Positions 44,283-55,978 are shown, counted from the stretch's first letter. The stretch is 64,000 nt of DNA from Plesiocystis pacifica SIR-1 (GCF_000170895.1 NZ_ABCS01000050.1:1-64000); one strand, 5' to 3'. Program-made: numbers and translations. The notes: generated by a model from the sequence alone, not told the origin.

Positions 44283-45209
44283 ATGAGCATGGCCTCCGCC
44301 CCCAAGCGCTTCCGCATCATCCCGACCGAGCAGGGCTCGACCCTGCGCAACGTGCTGATGCGACGGGTCAAGCTCGACCGCAAGCAGGCCGCCGCGGTCA
44401 TCCAGGCCGGGGGCGTGTACGTCAACCGCCTGCGCGTGCGCCTGCCCCAGGTGCTCGTCGCCCACGGCGAGCGCATCACCGTCTACCTCGAGGCCCTCGA
44501 CGCCAAGCCCCTCGACCCCGAGCGCGTGCGCTTCGTCCACCGCGGCGAAGACTTCGTGGTCCTCGACAAGCCCGCGGGCGTGCCCGTGTCCGCCGTGCGC
44601 GAGACCTGCGTGGGCAGCCTGAGCGAGGCGCTGATCCACCAGCTCGAGTCCGAGGGCCTCGAGCGCCCCTACGTCGGCGTGGTCCACCGCCTCGACCAGG
44701 GCGCGTCGGGTCTGGTCCTGTTCACGATCCGCGACGTCGCCAACAAGTCGCTGCACAAGCAGTTCCGCGACCACGAGATCCGCCGGGGCTACCGCGTCCG
44801 CGTGACCGGCGAGCCCCCGGCCCAGCTGCGCTGCGACGCCCCGCTGATCAAGCTGCGCAGCGGCGGCGTGAAGGTCGGCAGCCCCGGCGACGGGCGCTCC
44901 AAGCCCGCGACCACCCACTTTCGCCACGTCGCCCGGGTCGACGGCGAGGCCGGGCCAGAGCACCTCCTCGACGTCGAGATCGAGACCGGGCGGACCCACC
45001 AGATCCGCGCCCACGCGGCCCACCTCGGCTTCCCGATCGTCGGCGACCGCCGCTACGGAGCCGACGGCGAGGGCGAGGCCGGGAGCGACCACAGCCGGCT
45101 GTGCCTGCACGCGCGCAGCCTCGAGTTCGAGCACCCGCTGACCGGCGCGCCTCAGAGCTTCACCTGCGAGCTCCCGGACTGGGCCCAGGAGCCGGCGGTG
45201 TACCGCTAG
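44283..45209 (+). CDS. RluA-family pseudouridine synthase
   Basis: 308 residues. An S4 RNA-binding domain (LRNVLMRRVKLDRKQAAAVI) precedes the catalytic domain. Motif II reads VVHRLDQGASGLVLF with the catalytic Asp; the usual Thr of xTSG is Ala here. Motif III is TGRTHQIRAHAAHLG, then GDRRYG. The family converts uridine to pseudouridine in rRNA or tRNA. The start is uncertain among GTG 44274, ATG 44283 and ATG 44289. The stop shares a CTAG with the convergent DUF779 gene. Confidence 0.9.
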   Translation: MSMASAPKRFRIIPTEQGSTLRNVLMRRVKLDRKQAAAVIQAGGVYVNRLRVRLPQVLVAHGERITVYLEALDAKPLDPERVRFVHRGEDFVVLDKPAGVPVSAVRETCVGSLSEALIHQLESEGLERPYVGVVHRLDQGASGLVLFTIRDVANKSLHKQFRDHEIRRGYRVRVTGEPPAQLRCDAPLIKLRSGGVKVGSPGDGRSKPATTHFRHVARVDGEAGPEHLLDVEIETGRTHQIRAHAAHLGFPIVGDRRYGADGEGEAGSDHSRLCLHARSLEFEHPLTGAPQSFTCELPDWAQEPAVYR

Positions 45210-45584
45210 CTCCCGCGGGCCGGCGGGTTGCAGGCCAGCACGGCCTGCTCGTCCTCGTCGAACACCCGCGAGCGCGTCAAGAAGCGGACGCCCTCGGGGG
45301 CCTCGACCGAGAACCCGCTGCCGCGGCCCGGGACCACGTCGATGAGCAGCTGGGTGTGCTTCCAGCGCTCGTACTGGTCCCCGCCGATATAGAACGGGCA
45401 GCCCGCGACCTCGCCGAGCAGCACGTCGCGCTGGCCGATCTTGAACTCGCCGTTTGGGTAACACATCGGCGAGCTCCCGTCGCAGCAGCCCCCCGACTGA
45501 TGGAACATCAGCGGGCCGTGCATCGTGATCAGCTTCTCGAGCATCGCGACGGCCTCCGGGGTCGCCGACACGCGCGCGGGGACC

Positions 45585-45598
<14 letters not shown>
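45206..45598 (-). CDS. DUF779 protein, aldehyde dehydrogenase partner
   Basis: 130 residues. It contains [19 protein letters not shown] and YWIGG-type strands ([19 protein letters not shown]), the hallmark of DUF779, which is commonly encoded next to acetaldehyde-type dehydrogenases. A start inside the preceding ALDH gene is needed: TTG at 45598 gives the expected N-terminus, while a GTG at 45571 is possible. It overlaps the ALDH stop by 14 bases, so translation is probably coupled. Molecular role unknown; the Cys cluster suggests metal or thiol chemistry. Confidence 0.85.
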
Positions 45599-47105
<1,507 letters not shown>

Positions 47106-47243
47106 CTGTCTTCCTCGGTCGAGGAATCATCCCTGGAGCCACGCACCGCGCGCAACGGCAATCGCTGCGACGCCCACGAAAAGGACGTAATCGGCACGAC
47201 GCCATCGATCGCTTCGCGCTCAGACAGACGCGAGCGCCCGGGG

Positions 47244-49019
47244 CTACGCGTCGACCCGCGCCCGGGCCCACTCGACGAGGGCCTCGAGCAGCGCCTCGTC
47301 GACGCCGCGGCGCAGGTCCGCGTAGTGCCCCGGCGTCGACACGCCGGGCTCGTGGGCCAGGAGATAGTCGAGCTCGGGGAACAAGAGCGCGGCGCTGCCC
47401 GGGGCGCCCCGCGCTTCGACGAGGGCGCGGACCGGCCCAAAGTCCCGCTCGGCGCTGACCTGGAAGTCTTTCCCGCCCTGGATCGCCAGGATCGGCGCGC
47501 GCACGGCCCCGAGCCGAGCCAGCGGGTCCTCGGCGAAGGCCTCGATCATCCACTGGCGCGCGCCCACGCTGCTCGCCGGCAGATCGCCCCCGGACAATGC
47601 GGCGTCGTGGACCGAGCGGGCCCGCTGGAGCACGGCGCGGATCTCCGCGTCGCGGCGACCGACCATCGACGCCCGGATCTCGTCGTAGATCAGCTCCCGC
47701 AGGTTCCGGCCCGGCGCGGCCAGGACGATCAACCCGCGCAGCTTGGCCTTGCTGCGCTTGCGCCCGCGCTCGCCGGCCACGATGCTCGCGCGCAGGGCCC
47801 CCTCGCCATGGCCGACGATCAATACGCGGCTGGGGTCGACGCGGGGGTGGGCGGCCAAGGTCGCCAGCGCCCGGCGGCCGTCGTCGACGAGCTCGTCGAA
47901 GCCCGGGGTCGGGTTGTCCCCGATGCCGCTCTCGCCCACGCCGCGATCGTCGACGCGCAGCACCGCGAAGCCGGCCCGGGCCAGGGCGTCGTGGATGGCG
48001 TGGCTGCCCATGTCCACGGGGCTATCGGGGACGATGCCGTGGCGATCCTGGGGGCCCGCGCCCGACAGGAACACGACCCCGGGCAGGGGCCCTTCGACGT
48101 CTCGCGGCGCGACCAGCTCGCCGACCAACACCGGCTCGCCGCTGCGCTCCGGGGCGACCTCCACGGGCACGCGCTCGAGCTCGGCCGGGGGCCGGTAGCG
48201 GGGCTTGGGCACCCGCGGCAAGAAGGGCGCGAGGGCGTCCTGGCTCGGGTCGAGGGGGCGGTAGAGCAGGCGCTCCCCGGCCATCACCGAACTCAGCCCC
48301 AGCTGCGCCAGCGCGGGCTCGGCGAGCTCGGGGCGGTCCGCCTCGAGGGCCAGGACCGTGCCCGCGCCGTCCTCGGCCAGGCCCCCGCTGCCGCCCGCGC
48401 GCACGCGCAGCTCCAGGGTCACGGCGCGGTCGCCCTCGGGGATCCAGCCCAGGTGTCGCGCGACCCCGTCCGCGCCCAGGCCCACGCCCAGGCGCAGCAT
48501 GACCTCGCGGACGAACAGGCCGTGGTTCGGCGTGGGCCACAGCGCCGCCGACTCCGGGCCGAGGGCCAGCTCGTCACCGAGGCGGCGCACGAGCAGGCCC
48601 GAGGGCGTCCAGGTCATGCGCGTGACCACCTCGGGGGTGCGAAACTCGGCGTGCCGCGGCTGCCCGGCGTCGTCGATCCAGGTGTGCAGCTCCCAGCTCG
48701 AGCGCTCGGCGTCGACGGGCTGGAGCTGGGCGACGAGGTGCCACAGCCGCCCGTCCGCGGGGTGCTCGACGGGCCCCAGGCAGCGCCCGCGCGAGGTCGC
48801 CACGATCGCCCCGGCTTCGTCGAGCACGCCCCAGCTGCGCAGCTCTGACACGCTCGCGCACAGCCCCGAGGGCTCGGCCACGCCCCGGGCGTGCAGCGGC
48901 GTCGGCTCGGGCGCTGCGCTCGTCTGCGGCCCGCGGCAGCCTCCGGCTCCGAGGGCGAGGGCCAGGACCACGGCCACGCGAGCGGCCGCCAGCGGGCGGA
49001 TCAGGCTGCACACGCGCAT
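47244..49019 (-). CDS. Alpha/beta-hydrolase lipoprotein with Gly in place of the nucleophile Ser
   Basis: 591 residues. Lipobox GAGGC after a signal peptide. An N-terminal ~270-residue beta region precedes an alpha/beta-hydrolase domain (from LVGELVAPRDVEGPLPGVVF). The oxyanion strand is VVFLSGAGPQDRHG, then VLRVDDRGVGES. The nucleophile elbow reads VLIVGHGEGAL: the GxSxG Ser is Gly (codon GGC). A late Asp (GKDFQVS) and a His (LLAHEPGV) remain. Related enzymes with GHSEG are bacterial esterases or dienelactone-hydrolase-like. A non-catalytic role or a different nucleophile is inferred. Confidence 0.85.
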   Translation of the reverse strand: MRVCSLIRPLAAARVAVVLALALGAGGCRGPQTSAAPEPTPLHARGVAEPSGLCASVSELRSWGVLDEAGAIVATSRGRCLGPVEHPADGRLWHLVAQLQPVDAERSSWELHTWIDDAGQPRHAEFRTPEVVTRMTWTPSGLLVRRLGDELALGPESAALWPTPNHGLFVREVMLRLGVGLGADGVARHLGWIPEGDRAVTLELRVRAGGSGGLAEDGAGTVLALEADRPELAEPALAQLGLSSVMAGERLLYRPLDPSQDALAPFLPRVPKPRYRPPAELERVPVEVAPERSGEPVLVGELVAPRDVEGPLPGVVFLSGAGPQDRHGIVPDSPVDMGSHAIHDALARAGFAVLRVDDRGVGESGIGDNPTPGFDELVDDGRRALATLAAHPRVDPSRVLIVGHGEGALRASIVAGERGRKRSKAKLRGLIVLAAPGRNLRELIYDEIRASMVGRRDAEIRAVLQRARSVHDAALSGGDLPASSVGARQWMIEAFAEDPLARLGAVRAPILAIQGGKDFQVSAERDFGPVRALVEARGAPGSAALLFPELDYLLAHEPGVSTPGHYADLRRGVDEALLEALVEWARARVDA

Positions 49020-49118
49020 CGCGACGAGTCTCGCACCTCGGGCCCCGAGGACGAAAAAACGAGAAGAGGGACGGGGCCGAAGCCGCCGTCCCTCTCGGGT
49101 GTCCGTCTCAGGCCGCGC

Positions 49119-49961
49119 TCAGGCGCCGGGGACGATGCACACGCCGACTTCCTCGAGTCCGGGAGGCGCCGTGTTCTCCTCGTAGAACGCGGTGCACTCG
49201 GTCCCGTCGGGGGTGCAGCTGGGGTCGGTCAGGTCGCAGAAGGCGACGCAGCACGACGCGCCCATGCAGTTGGGCAGCGCCTCGGGCGCGAGGCACACGT
49301 TGCCGCCACTGCAGTCGTTGATGAAGCCGCAGGGGTCGCCGGTGGGGATGTCCGAGGTCGCGTTGGCGCACACGAAGTTCGTGCCCTCCCAGAAGCAGGC
49401 GGTGCCGTCGGCGGGGCAGTCCTGGAGCAGGGGGTTGCAGTCCAGGAGGCACAGGTTGATCGAGCCGGTGTTGGCGATCGAGCACGAGGTGCCCGGGTCA
49501 CACTCGGGGTTGTCCGGGGAGCCGGTGCAGAAGGAGGTGCAGGTGCCGAGGTTCTCCTCGCTGACGTCCCAGCACCAGCTGTCCTCGCCGCAGGTGTCCG
49601 TGGACTCGACCGCGCCGTCGTAGGTGCACTCGTCGCCCGGCTGGCCGTCGCCCATCACCGGCACGCACTTGTTGGCGTCCCAGGTGCCGCCGGAGCTCGC
49701 GTAGGCGACACACTTCTCGCCGTCCATGCAGTCTTGCATCCACGGGTCGCAGGTCGACGCGCTCCCGAGGTCCTCCTCGGGGATGAACATGGTGTTGCCG
49801 TCGTCGGTGGTGTCGTCACCAAAGTCGCCAGCCTCGTCCTCGCTCTCACCATCACCTGCGGTGGTGGTGGAGGTCTCGCTGGGCTCTTCGTTTTTGGTGC
49901 ACGCGCTGAGCGTCAGCAGGCCGCCAGCGGCCAGAACGGTAAGCAGTCGAAGGGTCTTCAT
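49119..49961 (-). CDS. Cys-rich surface lipoprotein
   Basis: 280 residues. Signal ending LTLSAC, then a Ser/Thr/Glu/Asp stalk. The mature part has about 26 Cys in irregular EGF-like spacing (STCDPWMQDCMDGEKCVA, DCSGGNVCLAPEALPNC). No single known domain fits; similar Cys-rich proteins are common on myxobacterial surfaces. GAGAGGA about eleven bases before the ATG at 49961 is a possible ribosome site. The 350-base AT-rich region upstream suggests more complex control than at the leaderless genes. Confidence 0.8.
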   Translation of the reverse strand: MKTLRLLTVLAAGGLLTLSACTKNEEPSETSTTTAGDGESEDEAGDFGDDTTDDGNTMFIPEEDLGSASTCDPWMQDCMDGEKCVAYASSGGTWDANKCVPVMGDGQPGDECTYDGAVESTDTCGEDSWCWDVSEENLGTCTSFCTGSPDNPECDPGTSCSIANTGSINLCLLDCNPLLQDCPADGTACFWEGTNFVCANATSDIPTGDPCGFINDCSGGNVCLAPEALPNCMGASCCVAFCDLTDPSCTPDGTECTAFYEENTAPPGLEEVGVCIVPGA

Positions 49962-50312
49962 TGTTGGGAATCCTCTCGCACTTGGGCTCGATGTTCGAGT
50001 CCGCGCCACCCACGCTCGCGGCTCGGCCGGACGGATCGTCCACACATCCGGCGGGTGTGGGAGTTATTATCTAGAATAGTTTCTATACTTTCCATGGGTG
50101 GAATGCTAGTTTTTCATGAGTAAAATCTCGACTTTCGTGAAACCTATCGCCCCCCAGTGCGGTCTCGCGCGCGGTTCTCGGCAGAACTCGCAACAATTGA
50201 GTCTCGATTGCGACTGCGAGTACCCCGCCGAGTGAGATTGAGCCGATCTCGGAACCAAAGGCAACACACCCGTTTTTCGACTTGCTCCGATTGAGCGGAG
50301 GCCAGCGCGCGC
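49962..50312. promoter_or_regulatory. 351-base AT-rich upstream region of the Cys-rich lipoprotein gene
   Basis: No gene. The part 50061-50130 is strikingly AT-rich. It contains an inverted repeat TAGAA-TAGT-TTCTA (50072-50085) overlapping several TA-rich hexamers usable as -10. The part next to the start codon is GC-rich and unstructured by eye. Likely a promoter with an operator site. Confidence 0.4.
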
Positions 50313-51977
50313 TCAAGCCTGGGGCGACGTCGGCGTGGGCGACTCCTCGTCCGGATCGACGGCCTCGGTGAGCGCCTCGGGCCCGCGCTCTTCCACGGCT
50401 TCGCGAAGTTTGGACAGAGTCGGCGGCTGGGATTTGAACACCTGAGCCTCGCGCTCGAGCATCTCCGAGAGCATCGGCAGGTCGGCCAGGGGGATGACGT
50501 AGCGCTCGACGAGCTGGTCGAGCTCGGCCTCGGTCAGCTCGAAGCTCTCGCCGAGCTCGCGCTCGATGCTGGTGCCGACGGAGTTGCGGTAGTCGTAGCG
50601 CGACCACTGCGACTGCACGGCCCGGAGCATGCGCCGACGCAGCACCGCCGAGGTCGGCTCGGCCGCGCCGCCGCCCAGCTCGATGAGCCGCCGATCCATG
50701 CGGTTGTAGACCGAGGCCATCAGGTAGTCGGCGTGCCACTCCCACGGCGAGGTCATGGCGTAGGGCCCGACCATCCCCTTGCTGACCATGTCCGTCGAGT
50801 CGAGGAAGTCGTGGCCGTGCTCGTGGTGCGCGTGGTCGAAGAACTCCGCCCACTCGTGGGACGAGCTGCCCTTGTAGAGGTAGCGCGGGGCCGTGGCGTA
50901 AAAGTGCGGCCAGTACAGGGCGTGGTGGTAGCCCTCGCCGATGCTCTGCCGGTCGACCCGCCAGCCGTGGCGCTCGAGCTGGGTCGTGAACTCCCCGTGG
51001 GGGAAGTGCATCTTCTTGTTCTCGGCGCGCAGGCGGTCCTCGTCGAAGTCGAGGGCGAGCTGCCAGGCGTGGCCGAGCTCGTGCACCATCAAGCCGAGGA
51101 TGGCCAGGTCGTCGGCCCCGCGCAGGCTCGAGGCGTAGACGCTCAGGGTCTGGGTCTGGCCGAGCATGAAGCCGTTGTCGCCGTGGTCGTCGACGAGCAG
51201 CAGCTGCTCCTCGATGGCGATGGTCCGCAGCGTCGGCATGGGCTCGCCGAACACCAGGCGCAGGGCGTCGTCGATGGCGTAGACCATGCCCGGGGTGAAG
51301 CGAGCGTTGCGCTCGACCAGCATCACCTCGAAGTCGCGGAACAGGCCGGTCTGCACGGCGGCGAGCTCGGGGGACTTGGGCTTGGACCAGTCGAGGTGGT
51401 CGGGGATCCCGTCGCCGTCGCGGTCGGCGAAGCTGCCCTCCTCGGGCACCCCGTCGCCGTCCTGGTCGACGCCGCCGCGCTCGGGGTCGTAGGGCGCCGC
51501 GTCGTAGACGTTGCGCACCCCGTCGCCGTCGAGGTCGACGTCGCCCTCGAAGAACTTCCCGTGGTACTCGCTGATCCGGTAGTCGAGGACGCCGTCGCGA
51601 TCGGTGTCGCGGGTGGCGTAGGCGAGCAGCTCGAGATCCTGCCCGAACAGGCGGCGCAGCTCCTCGATCTCGACCGGCGGCGCGTGCTCGAGGTCGTGCT
51701 CGAGGGCCGCGATCTCGCCCGCGGTGGGCTTGGGCGGCGCGGGCGTGTGCTCGTAGAACACGTAGCGGAGGCTCTCGCGCTGCTCGTCGCCGAGGCGGCT
51801 GCGCTCGAGGGCCGGAGAGGTCCCAGGCGCGATCAGGGGGCGCTCGTGGCTCAGGCTGCCGGTGCAGCTGAGGACCAGCAGCAAGAGCACGAGAAAGAGC
51901 CCGAGAGAGGGCCTCCGCCAGCGCCTGACCGGGCTTCCCCGGTGCGCTCGCTTCGTCCCCCAAACGCGCTCTGCCAT
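50313..51977 (-). CDS. Zinc metalloprotease-like lipoprotein with calcium-binding TSP3 repeats
   Basis: 554 residues. Signal ending LLLLVLSC. The middle carries Asp-rich TSP3-type repeats (DTDRDGVLDY, DVDLDGDGVRNVYD, DQDGDGVPEEG, DRDGDGIPDHLD) that should bind calcium. The zinc motif HELGHAW lies near 270, and a second acidic/His segment follows (SHEWAEFFDHAHHEHGHDF). A folded helical C-terminus ends PTPTSPQA. The family is not certain; an HExxH gluzincin-like site is the safest reading. TAGCTT lies seven bases before the ATG at 51977. The coding frame continues upstream without a signal peptide. Confidence 0.82.
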   Translation of the reverse strand: MAERVWGTKRAHRGSPVRRWRRPSLGLFLVLLLLVLSCTGSLSHERPLIAPGTSPALERSRLGDEQRESLRYVFYEHTPAPPKPTAGEIAALEHDLEHAPPVEIEELRRLFGQDLELLAYATRDTDRDGVLDYRISEYHGKFFEGDVDLDGDGVRNVYDAAPYDPERGGVDQDGDGVPEEGSFADRDGDGIPDHLDWSKPKSPELAAVQTGLFRDFEVMLVERNARFTPGMVYAIDDALRLVFGEPMPTLRTIAIEEQLLLVDDHGDNGFMLGQTQTLSVYASSLRGADDLAILGLMVHELGHAWQLALDFDEDRLRAENKKMHFPHGEFTTQLERHGWRVDRQSIGEGYHHALYWPHFYATAPRYLYKGSSSHEWAEFFDHAHHEHGHDFLDSTDMVSKGMVGPYAMTSPWEWHADYLMASVYNRMDRRLIELGGGAAEPTSAVLRRRMLRAVQSQWSRYDYRNSVGTSIERELGESFELTEAELDQLVERYVIPLADLPMLSEMLEREAQVFKSQPPTLSKLREAVEERGPEALTEAVDPDEESPTPTSPQA

Positions 51978-52530
51978 TGAATTCAAGCTACCACCTGCCC
52001 GCCCGAGCGCACGCCCTCGAGGCCCGCGCCCGCGGCCCCGAGGCCCACCCACCACGCGAGCACGCAAGCGCTTGCGCACCCGCGCTCGCCGGCTCTGACC
52101 GCGATGTCAGGGTCACGGGTCGCGACCTTCGACGCGCGCCGCGAAGGATCAAAACGTCGCCGGACTGGCCACGATGGTTGCCACCTGCTCACCCTCCCGA
52201 GCGCAAACACCCTCAGCGGCTGCATCCTTCCCCGCTCGCCTCGCGTCGACCCCTGCGATCGGTGTGGGAGTTTGCGACGCTCGTGTCGGAGCCCGCCGGC
52301 GCCGAGGATCACGCCGCCGCCTCGCCCCCGCGCGCGCGCTCCCCCGCGCTCGAGCTGTGACGCTCGCGTCCGGGTCGTCCCGCCCCAACGCGCATCCGTG
52401 CGCGCGGTCGAAAAAAATCCGCTCGGGCGCCCCGCAGACGCCTCAACGCCGACGCGGGCGGGAGTGCGCGGTGCCCGAATGCGTCGCCCGGCGCTCGACG
52501 ACCTCCACCCACCTCGTGTAGTACGCGGCC
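51978..52530. other. 553-base intergenic region, no gene seen
   Basis: Open frames exist on both strands but are Arg/Ala-rich, lack ribosome sites and look like GC-driven noise. The region next to 51977 holds the leaderless promoter of the metalloprotease. TAGTAC, six bases before the rpe ATG, is a near match to the same promoter layout. Nothing else was recognised. Confidence 0.5.
51985..51990 (-). promoter_or_regulatory. -10 element, leaderless start (TAGCTT-N7-ATG)
   Basis: TAGCTT on the minus strand ends seven bases before the ATG at 51977. Confidence 0.6.
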
Positions 52531-53219
<689 letters not shown>

Positions 53220-53223
<4 letters not shown>

Positions 53224-53864
53224 TCCGAGCTCGAGTCCGATCCGGGGCCGAGCGCTCGGTTCTCTGCACCCGCAGGCAGAGCTCCCCGGAGCTCCCGCGC
53301 CCGGGCGATCTGGGCCGCGAGGTCCTCGGACTGCAAGCTCCCGACGTAGGTCACCTTGCGCTTGCCCTTGGCGTTGCGCCACACGATCTTCACCGCCCGG
53401 CCGCCGTCGCCAGGCATGTTGTAGATCCACGCGCCGTCGAGGCTGCGCTTGATGCCCCAGCCGCCGAAGCGCTTCCAGTCGTAGGTGGTCGCCTCCGCCG
53501 ACTCGATGGCGGGGATCGGGATCTTGGGCCCGAACAGCCCGTACTGGACGTTGACGTGGCCCTCGGACACGGACACGCGCAGGACCGAGAACAAAAGCCA
53601 CACGAGCAGGCCGACGGGCACCATGGCGAGCATCGGGAGCATGGCCTCGCCGGCCAGGAAGGCCGCCGCGAACACCATGGCCGTCGAGCCCCCGAGCAGG
53701 GCGTGGAGCTGCCAGGGCGCCCGGCTCTTGTCGCGGTAGAGGGTCACGCCCTCGCCCTTCATGTACTCGGACTCGTAGGCGTCGGGGGCCCGCTCGCCGA
53801 GCTCTGCGAGGCTGCGCTGTTCGGTCCGGGCCAAGGCCTTCACCGGCTCGTCTGCGTCCGCCAT
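53220..53864 (-). CDS. Membrane protein with two TM helices and a bacterial PH-like domain
   Basis: 214 residues. A charged N-terminus is followed by a hairpin of two TM helices near 55-100 ([20 protein letters not shown] and [15 protein letters not shown]). The rest ([20 protein letters not shown] through IARARELRG) has the strand pattern of bPH2/DUF304 domains, with a Trp-rich core ([19 protein letters not shown]). The C-terminus is acidic Ser/Asp. Function unknown. ATG 53864 is preferred; 53900 would add 12 residues. argS lies upstream in the same direction. Confidence 0.78.
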
Positions 53865-53904
53865 GCCCCGATCGTGCGAGGCGCGCAGCCCCGCTGTCAA
53901 TCGC

Positions 53905-55764
53905 TCACATGCGCTCGAGCACCGGGATGCCGAGCAGAGACAGCCCCCAGCTCAGAGCCTCACGCGTGGCCTGGACCAGGAGCAGGCGCGACTGCAGCAG
54001 CCCGCCCTCTTGGTTCTTGACGTTGCAGGTCTGCTGGAAGCGGTTGTAGGCCCGCGAGATCGCGTAGAGCTGGGCGCACAGCAGGGACGGGCGCAGGAGC
54101 TTGGAGGCGTGGGCCACGGTCCCGGGCAAGTTGATCAGCTCCTGCATGAGCCCGCGCTCGGCCGGCTCGGTCAGCGTCCCCGGCTCGAGGGTCGCGCCGT
54201 CCTCGAGCAGGGCCGGGTCGAGCGTCTTACCGATCGCCGCGTTCTTGCGCAGCAGCGAGGCCGAGCGCGCCGTCACGTACTGCAGCGCCGCCCCCCCGTC
54301 TCCGCCCGCGACCATCGTCCACTTGTCCATGTCGAACACGATCTTCTGGTTGTTGTCGCGGGCGAGCATCCCGTACTTGATCGCGCCGAGGGACACGTCC
54401 TCGATGGCCTTGGCCATGGCCGCGTTCGCGCTCGCCTCGTCGGCGCCCCACTCGGCCAACATGTCCGGGTTGCTGCGGATCCCCTCGAAGTGCGAGCTCT
54501 CCAGGGCCGCGGCCAGCTGCTCGCGCAGGGCCCGGAACAAGATCACGTTGCCCTTGCGGCTCGACATCGCCCCGTCGGGGAGCTCGACCATCTCGTAGGC
54601 GACGTGCTCGCACAGCTGCGCCTGGTCAAAGCCCATCTTCTTCAGGGTCAAGAAGACCTGGCGAAAGTGGTCGCTCTGGCGGGCGTCGACGACGTAGATC
54701 GAGCGGTCGACCCCGTACTCCTCGAACTTCATCCGCGCCAGGGCAAGGTCCTTGGTCGCGTAGAGCCCCGTGCCGTCGCTCTTGCGCAGCATGAAAAAGG
54801 GCATGTGCTCGACCTCGGGGTTCTCGATGCCGACCGCGCCCTGGCTCTCGATGAACACGCCCTTTTCCAGGTACTCCTCGACGAGCTTCAGGCCGGGCTC
54901 GTCGACCTCGCTCTCGTAGAACACCCGCTCGAAGTCCACGCGGGTCCACGCGTAGATCTCGTCGAAGGCGTCGAGGGACCACTGGCGCGTGCGCTCCCAG
55001 GCCTCGCGGTGCTCGGGCACCCGGGTCTCGATGCCCCTCAGGATCTCGCTCATGCGCGCGCGGGCGGCCTCGTACTCGGCCTTGGCGGCCTCGTCGCCCT
55101 CGTCGGCGGCGGCCTTCCAGGCGTCGAGGCGGGAGGTCGACTGCTCGTAGATCTTGCCCAGCCACTCGCCGCGGTGCTCGGTCGGGGGCTCGCCGGCGAA
55201 GGTCTCGAGGCCCCACATGCACTTGGCCACGTGGGTGCCGACGTCGCCGAGGTAGTTGGCCGCGACCACCTCGTTGCCCGTCGCGCGGAGCAGCCGGACC
55301 AGCGCGTCGCCCAGGCACAGGTTGCGCATGTGGCCGACGTGGAAGCCCTTGTGGGTGTTGGGCTGGGAGAACTCGACCATCACCTTGGCGTCGCCGTGGG
55401 CCGCCGTGCCGGCGTAGTCCGGGCGCTCGCCCCGGGCCCAGGCCGGCAGCAGCAGGGCGCCGGTGCGGTGGGGGTTGAGCCGCAGGTTCAAGTAAGGACC
55501 GGCCGGGCTGGCCTCGGCGATGAGGCCCTCGACCCCGAGCGCCCCTTGCTCGGTCAGCGTCCCCGCCAGGGCCGCCGCGATCTTCGGCGGCGCGTTGCGA
55601 AGGGCCTTCGCTAGGCGAAAGCAGGGGAAGGCCAGGTCGCCCATCTCGGGCTTGGGCGGCGGCGCGAGCAGCTCCGCCACGGCGGCGACGTCGAGACCGG
55701 CGGCCTCGGGCAGCGCGGGCTGGAGGACCTTGGCAACTTCCTGGGCGAGAGCGTCGGGGCGCAT
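53905..55764 (-). CDS. argS: Arginyl-tRNA synthetase
   Basis: 619 residues. The N-terminal additional domain for the tRNA D-loop is present. The HIGH-like signature is EFSQPNTHKGFHVGHMRNLC, and the KMSKS-like motif is MSSRKGN. The C-terminal anticodon-binding domain ends LSLLGIPVLERM. Class I synthetase charging tRNA-Arg. TACGCT lies nine bases before the ATG at 55764, giving a leader of only a few bases. The 47-residue membrane protein gene lies upstream and may share transcription. Confidence 0.97.
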   Translation of the reverse strand: MRPDALAQEVAKVLQPALPEAAGLDVAAVAELLAPPPKPEMGDLAFPCFRLAKALRNAPPKIAAALAGTLTEQGALGVEGLIAEASPAGPYLNLRLNPHRTGALLLPAWARGERPDYAGTAAHGDAKVMVEFSQPNTHKGFHVGHMRNLCLGDALVRLLRATGNEVVAANYLGDVGTHVAKCMWGLETFAGEPPTEHRGEWLGKIYEQSTSRLDAWKAAADEGDEAAKAEYEAARARMSEILRGIETRVPEHREAWERTRQWSLDAFDEIYAWTRVDFERVFYESEVDEPGLKLVEEYLEKGVFIESQGAVGIENPEVEHMPFFMLRKSDGTGLYATKDLALARMKFEEYGVDRSIYVVDARQSDHFRQVFLTLKKMGFDQAQLCEHVAYEMVELPDGAMSSRKGNVILFRALREQLAAALESSHFEGIRSNPDMLAEWGADEASANAAMAKAIEDVSLGAIKYGMLARDNNQKIVFDMDKWTMVAGGDGGAALQYVTARSASLLRKNAAIGKTLDPALLEDGATLEPGTLTEPAERGLMQELINLPGTVAHASKLLRPSLLCAQLYAISRAYNRFQQTCNVKNQEGGLLQSRLLLVQATREALSWGLSLLGIPVLERM

Positions 55765-55834
55765 GGGAGGCGAAGCGTATGCGGCCCCGCCAGGAGTCAC
55801 AACGGATGCGCAGTCCGCGGACGCTGCCCCGCGC

Positions 55835-55978
55835 TCACAGCCCGGGCTCGATCGGCGCTTCGCCGTCACGGACCTGGCGATCGAGGGCGATCAGCCAGCG
55901 GAACAGGCGGTAGGCCGCGAACAGGATCCCCACCCACATCACGGCGAACAGGATCATCGCGGCGATCATCGGCGACAT
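55835..55978 (-). CDS. Small membrane protein, 47 residues
   Basis: ATG at 55978 to TGA at 55835. It starts MSPMIAAMILFAVMWVGILF, one clear TM helix, followed by AAYRLFRWLIALDRQVRDG and an acidic tail ending IEPGL. Positive residues right after the helix suggest an outside-in orientation with a cytoplasmic amphipathic segment. TACAAG ends six bases before the ATG, the leaderless spacing with one mismatch at the last base. It is shorter than usual gene-calling limits. It lies 70 bases upstream of argS on the same strand. Function unknown. Confidence 0.6.
   Translation of the reverse strand: MSPMIAAMILFAVMWVGILFAAYRLFRWLIALDRQVRDGEAPIEPGL

Noticed and set aside
52174-52521. Plus-strand frame of 115 codons upstream of rpe
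   Set aside because: Arg/Ala-rich, no start signal, no recognisable fold, in a region with no other coding evidence.
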